The notes under the pieces were generated by a model. The model was not told the DNA's origin. It saw only the letters and a program-made list of their open reading frames with translations, and did not search any database. Both the position numbers and the translations under genes were made by a program. Shown here piece after piece: positions 1-7,282 of a DNA stretch of 36,870 nt; within the stretch, counting starts at the first letter, position 1; every line of letters begins with the position of its first letter. The DNA comes from a virus, in the IMG/VR virus record IMGVR_UViG_3300044691_000537, positions 1 through 36,870 of that record; one strand, given 5' to 3'.

Positions 1-253
1 AAGCCACGATCGGTGCAACCTTAAACCATTCACCATTCGTGTTATGTCTGCGTAATTCGTTATGGCTCTGTGCCTCAATGCTTCGTGCTAAGCTGCTCTT
101 GGCTACACTCAGAGAGTGAGCCACAAATGGAATAAATGGTGTCCCGGTAGAAAGTGCCGCCAACCTCTTAGGTAAATTGGTTGAAATTCCAACTTTGCAG
201 TACCCCGGCAAACCTGTCAGTCCGACAACATAAACTGACGTTCGGCTACTCAT
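1..253 (-). CDS. GIY-YIG / T5orf172-like nuclease, truncated by the window edge
   Basis: The frame is open from an ATG at 253 to the window edge, giving 84 residues without a stop. The product begins MSSRTSVYVVGLTGLPGYCK, followed by VGIS and later GEWF. This matches the opening of the T5orf172/MUG113 branch of the GIY-YIG superfamily: a YVVG strand, a KVGIS motif with KRL helix, and GEWF. Members are small DNA nucleases often carried by phages. The C-terminus lies outside the window. No good ribosome binding site precedes the ATG, which overlaps the stop of a possible 12-codon leader. Family assignment is by motif only. Confidence 0.72.
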   Translation of the reverse strand, partial: MSSRTSVYVVGLTGLPGYCKVGISTNLPKRLAALSTGTPFIPFVAHSLSVAKSSLARSIEAQSHNELRRHNTNGEWFKVAPIVA

Positions 254-449
254 TTGTTTTTTGCTTATATAAGATGAAACACACTAAAAACCTCCAAAAA
301 CTTAGAAATACTAAGTCGTAGACAAAAACAAAAAAAATTATATAACCTATATAGAATGGGCATAAGTACCCTGTTTTAGCGTTTGTCTGGGAAAAGCAAA
401 AAACAAATCCAGAGCACTCCAAATTTGTTTTTGACAAATCGCCCGCAAG
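254..449. other. AT-rich intergenic region
   Basis: This stretch is much richer in A and T than its neighbours. It contains the palindrome CTTATATAAG at 264-273. On the minus strand a GGAGG precedes a GTG leader of 12 codons whose stop overlaps the ATG of the GIY-YIG gene. It also holds the terminator-like hairpin at 399-432. A hydrophobic open frame crossing it reads through that hairpin and is not accepted as a gene. Confidence 0.6.
399..432 (-). terminator. Terminator-like hairpin after the primase-helicase gene
   Basis: AAAAACAAAT (399-408) pairs perfectly with ATTTGTTTTT (423-432), and the loop contains an inner GAG-CA-CTC pairing. On the minus strand the stem is followed by a T run. 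It sits just past the stop of the leftward primase-helicase gene, so it is placed to end the leftward operon. The stem is AT-rich, which weakens the call. Confidence 0.5.
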
Positions 450-2768
450 TCATTCCTCCCCGATCTTGAACGCCTTTCCGACCCTTACAATCTGGCCGGT
501 TGTGACCAAGTCCTTGATGGCAGAATTACGCATTCGCTCATCAAATCTGGCGATACCTTTGCGCCGTATCAGGGTGGACTCGTGCATGGTCTGATCTTTG
601 GCATTTTTGATTGCCTCAACGATCGCCTTGCCGAGTCTTTCGTGATCGCTATCTGCCATATAAAGCTTGGTGCCGGATTCGATGTTGTCCAACGATCTTT
701 GTATGATCGTGTAACCCCACTTCACGTCTTCAGCAGTCAATCGCGGGTCGCTTGGGCATCGTGAGATAGCTCGCAACGTCGCAAGCTTCTGGGTGTTCTC
801 ACTGGCCCGGCCTACGATGCCATACTTAGCCGTGTCTGCCGTTAGCGAGTCTTCCTGCCAATCATCTACACGCATCCATTCAGCTTCAGCCTCGTGGTTG
901 TCCCACTTCGCGGCGTACAACGATGGCTTTGCATTGGGGTCACGGAACCCCGCTACATTCATGTTGCCCTTCTTCGGAAACTCTTCTGCAGCTTTGTTAA
1001 TAGCCGCAATTAGCCAAGCCGGTGGCACAAGCATAGGCGAAGTCTTTTGACGCTCACCTCGCTTGTCGGCTTGGATAATCATGACACGCGCAAGGAAACC
1101 ATCCTTGAGCGCGGACTCGGGCAACCCCTTGTAGAATTCCGTGACGGTCGAAAACCCAAGCAACGAAATCGTAGGACAATGAATAATGGCATTGTCCTTC
1201 TTCGCGTCTGCTGTTTCTTTGCCTGTCCAAGAACTTCCGTGGCGACTCTTCGAAAAGATATCAAGCAACACCTTGCGTGTTGAGTCTGCGTAGCTTGCGC
1301 TGTTCTTACCGTTGATGCTTTGCAGGATGATACCGAGTTCGTCCCATATCATCAGGGAATTCGGAGCACGCCTAACCACCTTCTCAATAGCTGAACCGCT
1401 AGATACCTCGCCAGCACCCAACAAGAATGGTTTGCCGCTATCATGGCAAAGAGTCTTGACGATGTTTTGAGGATGCTCTTTTCCGAACGACGGCGGGGCC
1501 AACCCGAACAAATATATGTTAGTGCCGAAGCCCGATGGTGTGACGTAACGTCGATTGGACAACGCGGACAGAAAAGCAATCCCGGCCATCATTGCGAACT
1601 CACGTGAGGGCCGATAGGCTGTCTCGGATGCCCATTGCGCAATTGACTCAATCAACCCGCCTGCGTTGGTTGGCTCAAACGAGTCAACCTCACCGCGTGG
1701 GGCTTCGATTGGCGTCATCTCCTTTTCTTGCTCTACGACAACCGGACGCGATTCGTATCGCGCTAGCAGCCGGGTAACGACTGGGTCATCAACAGCAACT
1801 TGTTTGTAGTCCAATTGTTCAGCCAACCAACGTGTTGCTGAATCGAAGTCGGTTGCGAGCGCGGCTTCGACGACATCGATTGGACTATAGACCTTGTCAT
1901 TGTCTCCATAGTCCTTAATACCGTTAGGTGTGAAGGACAAAGCATTTCCGGAAGCATTTGAATTAACTTCGGGCCGCCATGAGGCAACAGCCCGCCAGTT
2001 GTCCGCGCGATGTTTCTTCGTTTTCGGTAAGCCAAGAGCCGGTACCCATCTGTCAAGGTTTGCAAATGCAAGGTCTTTCAACCCGCGCCAATAATTATCG
2101 GAGTCCGTCACACGCTGCATAGTGTGCGACACTGCTTCAACGTATCCCCACGGCTCTAGCGCAGCCGCCAGTAAGTCCGCGACGTTGTCCGGCAGCAGTG
2201 GCAGTTGTTCAATAGGAACGTCTACAAGCGTCTCGTTGGTAATCCAGACATACGGCTTGCCGTTGGGGTGGATCGACGGCGGCATAATGGTTTGCTTACC
2301 GAAGGCCAGCAAATCCATGGCACGTTCACCACCCGCGATGTTGAATCCCCGTGATGGAATATGACCGGTGACCTCCCCCGTTTCCGGGTCTGTGATCTGA
2401 ACGTTACCGCGATAGAATAGAGTTTTGCCCTTCGCGCCCTTCTTACCAACCGGCGATTCAGGCAAGACACCAAGGATAGCGGCCATAATCTCCGCGTCGT
2501 CCGTATCAATGTCGATTGCAACCAAGCCGTTGAAGCCGAGCGGTATACACACGCTTGCATCAGGCCATTGATTCCAACTGTCTACCTCAAGATCAGTAGG
2601 CAGTCGACTGCAGAACCGTTGCCACGCCATTTCGCCGTACCACTGGCCAAATGACATCGTACCCGGCAACTTGGTGCCGGGTCGGACGGGAATCGCGGGA
2701 TAGCCAGCATCAATGAATTTTTCTCCGACTGAAGCGTAGGGTGAAGTCAATTTTTCTTCCAATTCCAA
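450..2768 (-). CDS. Primase-polymerase / helicase replication protein (prim-pol plus DUF3987-like)
   Basis: This 772-residue protein has a bifunctional primase-polymerase N-terminus. GYPAIPVRPGTKLP lies near residues 23-36, the acidic catalytic motif AIDIDTDD near 85-92, and MPPSIHPNGKPY further on (the PPS.H motif of prim-pol domains). The second half resembles DUF3987 ATPases: a degenerate P-loop (PPSFGKE), an acidic Walker B-like MIWDELG and a conserved LLGFSTVTEF. It probably primes and unwinds DNA at the phage origin. It is the last gene of the leftward operon. The ATG at 2768 overlaps the preceding small gene by 22 bases. The domain order is typical of phage replication proteins. Confidence 0.85.
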   Translation of the reverse strand: MELEEKLTSPYASVGEKFIDAGYPAIPVRPGTKLPGTMSFGQWYGEMAWQRFCSRLPTDLEVDSWNQWPDASVCIPLGFNGLVAIDIDTDDAEIMAAILGVLPESPVGKKGAKGKTLFYRGNVQITDPETGEVTGHIPSRGFNIAGGERAMDLLAFGKQTIMPPSIHPNGKPYVWITNETLVDVPIEQLPLLPDNVADLLAAALEPWGYVEAVSHTMQRVTDSDNYWRGLKDLAFANLDRWVPALGLPKTKKHRADNWRAVASWRPEVNSNASGNALSFTPNGIKDYGDNDKVYSPIDVVEAALATDFDSATRWLAEQLDYKQVAVDDPVVTRLLARYESRPVVVEQEKEMTPIEAPRGEVDSFEPTNAGGLIESIAQWASETAYRPSREFAMMAGIAFLSALSNRRYVTPSGFGTNIYLFGLAPPSFGKEHPQNIVKTLCHDSGKPFLLGAGEVSSGSAIEKVVRRAPNSLMIWDELGIILQSINGKNSASYADSTRKVLLDIFSKSRHGSSWTGKETADAKKDNAIIHCPTISLLGFSTVTEFYKGLPESALKDGFLARVMIIQADKRGERQKTSPMLVPPAWLIAAINKAAEEFPKKGNMNVAGFRDPNAKPSLYAAKWDNHEAEAEWMRVDDWQEDSLTADTAKYGIVGRASENTQKLATLRAISRCPSDPRLTAEDVKWGYTIIQRSLDNIESGTKLYMADSDHERLGKAIVEAIKNAKDQTMHESTLIRRKGIARFDERMRNSAIKDLVTTGQIVRVGKAFKIGEE

Positions 2769-2917
2769 ACCTTGAACGTCGAAAACCCCGCGACGGTGTA
2801 ATGTCCATCGTCAGAATCGCAAATCATCCGCTGTTCTTTTTCTTGTCGAACGCAGAACCATATCCCACCGTGTGTGTCGGTGTATTCGCCTGTGGTGAAT
2901 ACTGGATACGGCTTCAC
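2747..2917 (-). CDS. Small hypothetical protein, 56 aa
   Basis: A GTG start at 2917 overlaps the TGA of the preceding gene, and the frame runs to a stop inside the primase start region. The product begins MKPYPVFTTGEYTDTHGGIW and has two cysteines. It is a small, aromatic-rich protein of beta-type composition. Overlaps at both ends indicate translational coupling. No family is recognised. Confidence 0.55.
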   Translation of the reverse strand: MKPYPVFTTGEYTDTHGGIWFCVRQEKEQRMICDSDDGHYTVAGFSTFKVWNWKKN

Positions 2918-3066
2918 CTGAACTTCCCCTCTCTTACGTCGTCAACCAAATCAATCTGCCACAGCAGTTCGGTAATCGACATGGCGTTGATACGCTCGTC
3001 TATTTCCTTTTCGGAAAGACCTTGCCCGCAATTGATTTGGTCGCGTATCGCTTCAAGATATCCCAT
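2914..3066 (-). CDS. Small hypothetical protein, 50 aa
   Basis: The ATG at 3066 overlaps the stop of the DUF6511 gene (TGATG). The product begins MGYLEAIRDQINCGQGLSEK and looks helical and charged, with the segment MSITELLWQIDLVDDVREG. It is placed tightly in the leftward operon. No function can be inferred. Confidence 0.55.
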   Translation of the reverse strand: MGYLEAIRDQINCGQGLSEKEIDERINAMSITELLWQIDLVDDVREGKFR

Positions 3067-3386
3067 CACGACACCATCTCCCCAAAAACCCGTTTCATAT
3101 TATCCTCGTACCCACCCAAAAATTTCGCGAAAAAACACAGAAACGCGGCCTGATCCAACTCGGCTAGGTCGGTGGTGCCGATCGAGTCCAGATACTGGCC
3201 CGCAGCTTCGCCACCCTTTTGCAAGGATTCGGTTTCGTATATGTCGAAAGACTTCATATCGGCTCCAATGAATTGCGAGCAATGACGGCAATACCACTTG
3301 ATTGGGTGAGACCTACTGGCCTGAAACCCTATATTATCGTGTCTGCGCTTGCATACGCGGCAGGTGCCTACGGGGTTAAGTGTCAC
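3066..3386 (-). CDS. DUF6511-like phage protein with N-terminal zinc finger
   Basis: The 106-residue product has an N-terminal CRVC...CRHC zinc-knuckle pair (about residues 9-37). It is followed by a helical region containing GGEAAGQYLDSIGTTDLAEL and FAKFLGGYEDNMKR, which matches the DUF6511 pattern common in Rhizobiales phages. The function of that family is unknown. The paired cysteines suggest zinc and possibly nucleic-acid or protein binding. It overlaps the genes on both sides by a few bases. Confidence 0.7.
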   Translation of the reverse strand: MTLNPVGTCRVCKRRHDNIGFQASRSHPIKWYCRHCSQFIGADMKSFDIYETESLQKGGEAAGQYLDSIGTTDLAELDQAAFLCFFAKFLGGYEDNMKRVFGEMVS

Positions 3387-3595
3387 GGCTGGAATGGTGA
3401 GGTACGAGAGGACGTACGTTGCGGCACGTCCGGCGCTGCTGTCACAGCGGCGGGTCGCATCTTTACGACAGCGTCAATGATCAGTTTGATTTGATCCATG
3501 TCGCAGTACTGAATAACGGCTCGCATTAAATTGTGGTGATCGAACTCGATTTCTTCACGCGTTAGCGGCGTCATGTTGCCGTATGATTTGGTCAT
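3383..3595 (-). CDS. Hypothetical protein, 70 aa
   Basis: The ATG at 3595 follows a good GGAG ribosome binding site and the gene overlaps DUF6511 by four bases. The product is soluble and helical (REEIEFDHHNLMRAVIQYCD) with a Pro/Ala/Thr-rich tail. The composition is plausible for a real protein, but no family is recognised. Confidence 0.55.
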   Translation of the reverse strand: MTKSYGNMTPLTREEIEFDHHNLMRAVIQYCDMDQIKLIIDAVVKMRPAAVTAAPDVPQRTSSRTSPFQP

Positions 3596-3608
3596 TGCGT
3601 CGACTCCT

Positions 3609-3725
3609 TCATTGAAATAATACTACGAGCCACACAGCTAGAGCGAAATAAGCGACGCCGAAGTACACAGCAGCGCCACGCGGTGTGAAAAACCAATTAC
3701 GAATTCGTTGCAATTCGATCTTCAT
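3609..3725 (-). CDS. Small single-pass membrane protein, 38 aa
   Basis: An ATG at 3725 opens a 38-residue frame with a basic amphipathic start (MKIELQRIRNWFFTPRGAA) and one clear transmembrane segment (YFGVAYFALAVWLVVLF) that ends the protein. It overlaps the end of the upstream gene by 29 bases. Tiny inner-membrane proteins are frequent in phage early operons; the role is unknown. Confidence 0.55.
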   Translation of the reverse strand: MKIELQRIRNWFFTPRGAAVYFGVAYFALAVWLVVLFQ

Positions 3726-3921
3726 AGTTGCCCCTATCTCGCACGCTTCGTTGCGGCGCTGCTAGTGCAGCGGCGATCCTCTCTACCGTTTCGAACTCAA
3801 TCCGCCGCTGTTCAACTGGGTTTTCGTTCTTTGGATAGTAACAAAGTATTTTTCTTGCATTGTTGAGTGGGCTATCGGTGTTTAGCAACGCCAAAATTTC
3901 TGCCGTAGTTCTGCGAGTCAT
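3697..3921 (-). CDS. Hypothetical protein, 74 aa
   Basis: The frame runs from the ATG at 3921, overlapping the preceding gene by four bases. The product is charged and helical (MTRRTTAEILALLNTDSPLN...VERIAAALAAPQR). The AALAAP segment is encoded by a short hairpin (CGCTGC/GCAGCG around 3755-3770). No family is recognised. Confidence 0.5.
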   Translation of the reverse strand: MTRRTTAEILALLNTDSPLNNARKILCYYPKNENPVEQRRIEFETVERIAAALAAPQRSVRDRGNYEDRIATNS

Positions 3922-4154
3922 AGCGGCGCTACTGGCGTAGCGGCGTCTGTAAATGCGCTATGCGGCAAGAACGTTAGACGACGATACGGCCCGCTCAATC
4001 CTGCGTTGCTCACTGCGGCAAGCCTTCGGCCAGCCTCCGAATTTTCTTTTACAGCGGCTTCAAACTCTTCTTCGCTCGAAACTACTTTGCACTTCATTGG
4101 CGATAATGCTTCAAAATCGCGCAAGAATTCTATTAGCTCTGGTGTCATACCCAT
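3918..4154 (-). CDS. Hypothetical protein, 78 aa
   Basis: The start at 4154 (MGMTPELIEFLRDFEALSPM) is chosen because it overlaps the preceding stop as TGATG; a longer frame to 4202 would overlap the small lipoprotein-like gene. The product is acidic and helical (SSEEEFEAAVKENSEAGRRL) with a Pro/Ala tail, encoded over a CGCTAC/GTAGCG hairpin. The function is unknown. Confidence 0.5.
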   Translation of the reverse strand: MGMTPELIEFLRDFEALSPMKCKVVSSEEEFEAAVKENSEAGRRLAAVSNAGLSGPYRRLTFLPHSAFTDAATPVAPL

Positions 4155-4249
4155 CAATAAACCCACCATGCCACAGCGGCACCAGTCTGCAGCGCCTTGC
4201 ATCCAAGGAGGCAGATAACAACTGCACCAATCGCGTAGATAATTTTCAT
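4154..4249 (-). CDS. Tiny membrane or lipoprotein-like peptide, 31 aa
   Basis: An ATG at 4249 overlaps the methyltransferase stop (ATGA). The peptide begins MKIIYAIGAVVICLLGCKAL and ends VAWWVY. The LLGC resembles a lipobox, although the protein is only 31 residues. ATGA coupling and conserved operon spacing support translation. The role is unknown. Confidence 0.5.
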   Translation of the reverse strand: MKIIYAIGAVVICLLGCKALQTGAAVAWWVY

Positions 4250-5883
4250 GCGGCTACCCTCTGTGGTTCATTATCATTCGCGGGTGCTGCTAGCGCAGCA
4301 AACCGCGCTGAAATATCCTTGCGGTACTCGTCCTCCCGCTCAATCAAATAACAGTTGAAGCCTTCAAGGTACGCAGCCTCGCCAGTCGTACCGCTGCCAG
4401 CGAACGGGTCTAGGATCGTACCACCGGGCGGCGTAATGAGCCGGGCAAGGTAGCGCATGAGGGCGATGGGTTTGACGGTGGGGTGCTTGGAGTTGGCGCG
4501 ATCGGTTTTGTTCGCTTTGGCTTGGTAGAAGAAGCGTGCGGCTGAGCCGGAGTCGCTACCGTAGGTGCGACCGCTATCAACCGGCATGGTAAAGCTAGTG
4601 CCTTCCTTGTCTGCGTACCCGGCTTTCGTCTTGGCGTTCGTTGTGGTCTTAGGAAACGCCGCTACAACTTCGTCGCTGCCGTCTAAAATAACGTTAGCCG
4701 GGAATCGGCCGATCGCCGTGACAGATTCTTGCTTTTCGCCGATCTTATTCCATCCGTCGTCGTTGAGATTAGTATTCGATGTTAGACGCGGTGTGTAGGA
4801 GTGCGCTTCCGTCCCCACCCTACACCCATCAATATTAATCGCGCCCGTACCCCACTTGAGCACGTTAGCGGCCACGGTCTTTTCGCTGAGCGGCTTGCGG
4901 GCTAGAACGATTGGCTCATTCGCGGGCTTTAGCGCGGTGCCTAGTCCATCTAGAACAATCGGTTTGCCGCACCTTCCACAATTTTCCCATGCTCCGCTGA
5001 TTTGTGACTCCGGTTGCACGGCCACAGTTCCAGATTGTTTGGATCGTTGTTTAGCGGCTTGTGATCCAGATGGTGTACGCATTCCGTCCGAGTCAACGTC
5101 CGCCTTACTCTTCGAGCCATCACTAGACGATGCTCCATTATGTAGCCGTCCGCCCGTGCCATTGATTTCAAGTCCGGTGGACAACGAACGTATTTCACCG
5201 ACACGTAATTGCCCCTGCGATGACGGTACGTTGCCCCGCCTTTCCATGCCGGGTTCTTTGATAGGTGGAGCGCCTTTCGTGGATTCGGTCCGCAGCATTG
5301 GGCCGTGTGCACCTTGTTGCGACAACTCCGACTGCAGAACTTCCCCGCGTTTATCGCTAAGGTTGACGGTCTCCGATACATCGTCGCATTGCATCGATCG
5401 CAAACTACATTCGGACGACGATTCGGCATTACATTGGCAGAACGTATCATGAGCACTTATGTTGTGAGATTTTGGGAATCCTTGTCCATACAACCACTGA
5501 ATCATATCCCTGATTTCAAAGCCAGCGTCCTCTACAGCGCACGCCATGCGGTGATAGGTTCGTGTACCGCCGAACGAAAGCAAGTGACCACCGGGCTTTA
5601 GAACCCGCAAGCATTCGGCCCAAAACTTGTAGTCGTTGACGACCTCGCCGGAGTCCCACGACTTACCCATGAAGCCTTTTGAGGCTCGCATAAAAGCTTC
5701 GTTACCCTTGGCCGGTGCGGCGTTCGCACCACCGAAGCGCTTTACGATGCTAACCAGCGCATACGGACCATCAGTGAGCACGGCATCTATGCTATTGTCC
5801 GGTGCATCAATGAGCACCACGCGGTTATCGCCACCGAACAGAGTCACCCGGCCGTCTAGGAATTCGTCTACTGTGTAGGTCAT
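4246..5883 (-). CDS. Beta-class DNA methyltransferase with a large insert
   Basis: This 545-residue protein has the permuted order of beta-class N6-adenine/N4-cytosine methyltransferases. Motif IV comes first as TDGPY (residues 37-41, normally DPPY), followed by LRVLKPGGHLLSFGGTRTYH. The AdoMet-binding motif DPFAGSGTTGEAA lies near the C-terminus (about 492-504). Between FPKSHNIS (about residue 143) and GLGTALKPANEPIVLARKP (about 314) sits about 170 residues of low-complexity sequence, flanked by CQC and CGRC knuckles that could form one zinc ribbon. That insert also encodes an HNH nuclease in another frame. The C-terminus is an ssrA-like tail (ANDNEPQRVAA). The likely role is protection from restriction or epigenetic control; the target sequence is unknown. 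Confidence 0.88.
   Translation of the reverse strand: MTYTVDEFLDGRVTLFGGDNRVVLIDAPDNSIDAVLTDGPYALVSIVKRFGGANAAPAKGNEAFMRASKGFMGKSWDSGEVVNDYKFWAECLRVLKPGGHLLSFGGTRTYHRMACAVEDAGFEIRDMIQWLYGQGFPKSHNISAHDTFCQCNAESSSECSLRSMQCDDVSETVNLSDKRGEVLQSELSQQGAHGPMLRTESTKGAPPIKEPGMERRGNVPSSQGQLRVGEIRSLSTGLEINGTGGRLHNGASSSDGSKSKADVDSDGMRTPSGSQAAKQRSKQSGTVAVQPESQISGAWENCGRCGKPIVLDGLGTALKPANEPIVLARKPLSEKTVAANVLKWGTGAINIDGCRVGTEAHSYTPRLTSNTNLNDDGWNKIGEKQESVTAIGRFPANVILDGSDEVVAAFPKTTTNAKTKAGYADKEGTSFTMPVDSGRTYGSDSGSAARFFYQAKANKTDRANSKHPTVKPIALMRYLARLITPPGGTILDPFAGSGTTGEAAYLEGFNCYLIEREDEYRKDISARFAALAAPANDNEPQRVAA
4950..5456 (-). CDS. HNH endonuclease nested out of frame inside the methyltransferase gene
   Basis: This frame lies wholly inside the methyltransferase gene, same strand, different phase. 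The start is GTG at 5456 or an ATG two codons later. The 168-residue product has an N-terminal zinc finger (CDRC at 19-22, CSRSC at 41-45), an NPAWKGG motif, then GYIMEHRLVMARRV and CVHHLDHKPLNNDPNNLELW (about 104-145). This is the phage HNH_3 arrangement: EHR, HH-x-D, NN-x-P-x-NL, terminal His. It should cut DNA and may spread the insert as a homing endonuclease. The host frame over the same bases is Ser/Gly/Gln-rich and disordered-looking, so the conserved content lies in this frame. Confidence 0.85.
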   Translation of the reverse strand: MLMIRSANVMPNRRPNVVCDRCNATMYRRPSTLAINAGKFCSRSCRNKVHTAQCCGPNPRKALHLSKNPAWKGGATYRHRRGNYVSVKYVRCPPDLKSMARADGYIMEHRLVMARRVRRTLTRTECVHHLDHKPLNNDPNNLELWPCNRSHKSAEHGKIVEGAANRLF

Positions 5884-6081
5884 TTAAAACACACCACGTT
5901 CAACGGGAGTCGGCATCACCACCGCATCGCCAGCGTTACAAACAACATGCTCAACAACGTAGGGATACCGCTCGCCCCTCGCAAAGATGTACCCGTTTCG
6001 ATAAAGGGCGCGAATAAGAATGTCAGCATCGTCAAGCGTTAGGCCGGTACTGTCGTGAATGACTTCGCGTGGGGATTTCAC
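5884..6081 (-). CDS. Hypothetical protein, 65 aa
   Basis: A GTG at 6081 overlaps the stop of the preceding gene and the frame ends one base before the methyltransferase start. The product begins MKSPREVIHDSTGLTLDDAD and continues ILIRALYRNGYIFA, a small alpha/beta fold. It may be co-translated with the methyltransferase. No family is recognised. Confidence 0.55.
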   Translation of the reverse strand: MKSPREVIHDSTGLTLDDADILIRALYRNGYIFARGERYPYVVEHVVCNAGDAVVMPTPVERGVF

Positions 6082-6206
6082 TTGTCGGTATCCTTCACAG
6101 ACCTATCGGGAAAATGCACAAAGCCAATAGGCTGTTGCAGCGGCTCGGTTTGATCGTACAGAGCCATTGTCTTTTCAATCGGCCGGTAGTGGTTATAAAA
6201 TTCCAT
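6078..6206 (-). CDS. Small hypothetical protein, 42 aa
   Basis: The ATG at 6206 follows the leader AGAGGGGAATTGAA, a strong ribosome binding site. Nearly the same leader precedes the genes starting at 32463 and 26145. The product begins MEFYNHYRPIEKTMALYDQT. Translation is likely from the leader; the function is unknown. Confidence 0.55.
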   Translation of the reverse strand: MEFYNHYRPIEKTMALYDQTEPLQQPIGFVHFPDRSVKDTDK

Positions 6207-6475
6207 TTCAATTCCCCTCTAAAAACAAATTCGCGAATGCAACCCCACCCGAGGCACTGAGACCCGTTGCAAACAATGGCGGGAGACCAAATTCACCCCA
6301 CCCCCGACAGTCCGTGACGCCTAGCTTCGTCCGACTGTCTGTCACCGTCCTAGTGCTAGGATCAGGTGACTGCTTACGTAGCCCAAGCTATGGCAATTGG
6401 TCGGATGCAGATATCACGGCTTACTGCACCCATGCTCACGTCGTTCCGTGCCGCTTTACCTTGCTGCTACCGCAA
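6207..6475. other. Non-coding interval with nested inverted repeats
   Basis: No convincing gene is seen on either strand. The interval carries an inverted pair GACAGTC (6306-6312) / GACTGTC (6333-6339), followed at once by a composite hairpin at 6341-6370. It could be an untranslated leader, a small RNA or an attenuator within the leftward operon. Confidence 0.45.
6341..6370. repeat. Composite hairpin
   Basis: GTCACC (6341-6346) pairs with GGTGAC (6365-6370), and inside it TCCTAG (6348-6353) pairs with CTAGGA (6356-6361), leaving a two-base loop. The two perfect six-base stems are separated only by small bulges. No T run follows on either strand, so it is not a classical terminator. Confidence 0.55.
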
Positions 6476-6565
6476 TTAAACCCAGCCCATCTGAAAACAG
6501 ATGACAACCCAAGCGACGCACGCCGTAAATCCGATGACGTTGACCCAGCCTTGATACTTTTTCAT
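6476..6565 (-). CDS. Tiny membrane protein, 29 aa
   Basis: The ATG at 6565 starts one base after the stop of the lipoprotein gene. The product begins MKKYQGWVNVIGFTACVAWV and then reads VICFQMGWV: a short basic start and a single hydrophobic span. Its placement directly behind a surface lipoprotein suggests a membrane role. The function is unknown. Confidence 0.5.
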   Translation of the reverse strand: MKKYQGWVNVIGFTACVAWVVICFQMGWV

Positions 6566-6566
6566 T

Positions 6567-6947
6567 TCAGCGCACGTCGATTGACGGCAGGATGGTCGAC
6601 GGCTTGAACGTCACACGATAAAAATACGTTCCGACGTTGGCGGCTTCCATCTGTTCGGAAAAGTACGTCACGTTGTCACTGAGGCCGAGATAGTGCTTTT
6701 TGAACTGGCCATTTCCTACTTTGCAAGTGACTTCAAGCTTCTTTTCCTTCGGCTCTTGCGAACAAAGGCCCTCAATCGTGAGCATGTATTCGCCAGTGAC
6801 ACCGTTGTAAAATACAATTCGGCGGTTAATCTGGAAATTATCGGCGGCTTGCGACAGGTTGTAGGAGGCAACTTGCGCGTCGTTGGAGCAAGCCCCTAGA
6901 CCGATTGCCATCCCTACGATGGCTAGCGTTAGTGCGATACGTTTCAA
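6567..6947 (-). CDS. Phage beta-sandwich lipoprotein
   Basis: The 126-residue protein has a lipoprotein signal (MKRIALTLAIVGMAIGLGAC) with the lipobox cysteine at residue 20. The mature part contains NFQINRRIVFYNGVTGEYML, IEGLCS, VTCKVG and KKHYLGLSDNVTYFSEQ. This matches a beta-sandwich lipoprotein family found widely in temperate phages. It should be attached to the outer membrane or periplasmic face. A role in surface modification or superinfection control is possible but not shown here. A GGGGGAG ribosome binding site precedes the start. Confidence 0.75.
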   Translation of the reverse strand: MKRIALTLAIVGMAIGLGACSNDAQVASYNLSQAADNFQINRRIVFYNGVTGEYMLTIEGLCSQEPKEKKLEVTCKVGNGQFKKHYLGLSDNVTYFSEQMEAANVGTYFYRVTFKPSTILPSIDVR

Positions 6948-7282
6948 AACAATTCTCCCCCTGAAATAAAATGCGGTCTTTCCCTGCCGTCACACTTCTA
7001 GGCGACCCGTGTTCGGTCCAGCTTATGTGTCTATATGTTTTTCTGTGTATGCTTTTTCGGCAGTGTGGTAGTTACTTCATGAGAGCACCTACTTTGTTGC
7101 GAGTTCTTTGGTTCAACAGCGTTTTCAAAATCTACGTTTTCAATTTGTCAAAAAGCCTATGATTTTAGAACGGGGCAACCTCCTATGTTTGGCGTTGGCC
7201 GGGCCGTCAACCCGCTTAGTCTGTCTTCGACGGTGCCGTTCCGACAGAACCTTACGCTTCGTTTACCCACGGGCTAGGTACT
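6948..7282. other. Intergenic interval, about 335 bases, possible leftward promoter
   Basis: No open frame of convincing composition is seen. On the minus strand a TTGACA (complement of 7145-7150) followed 17 bases later by TTGAAA could be a promoter for the lipoprotein gene. An AGGAGG on the minus strand near 7182 has no plausible start codon after it. Confidence 0.3.

Noticed and set aside
246-437. Hydrophobic 63-residue open frame on the minus strand
   Set aside because: It starts with TTG, reads through the terminator-like hairpin and AT-rich spacer, and has composition explained by A/T bias.
5305-5456. Methyltransferase insert as a second intein
   Set aside because: No block A, B or F/G motifs and no terminal Asn followed by Cys/Ser/Thr at a sensible junction; a non-spliced insert explains it better.
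4856-5601. Plus-strand frames opposite the methyltransferase insert
   Set aside because: They show no domain pattern; the HNH motifs are only in the minus-strand nested frame.
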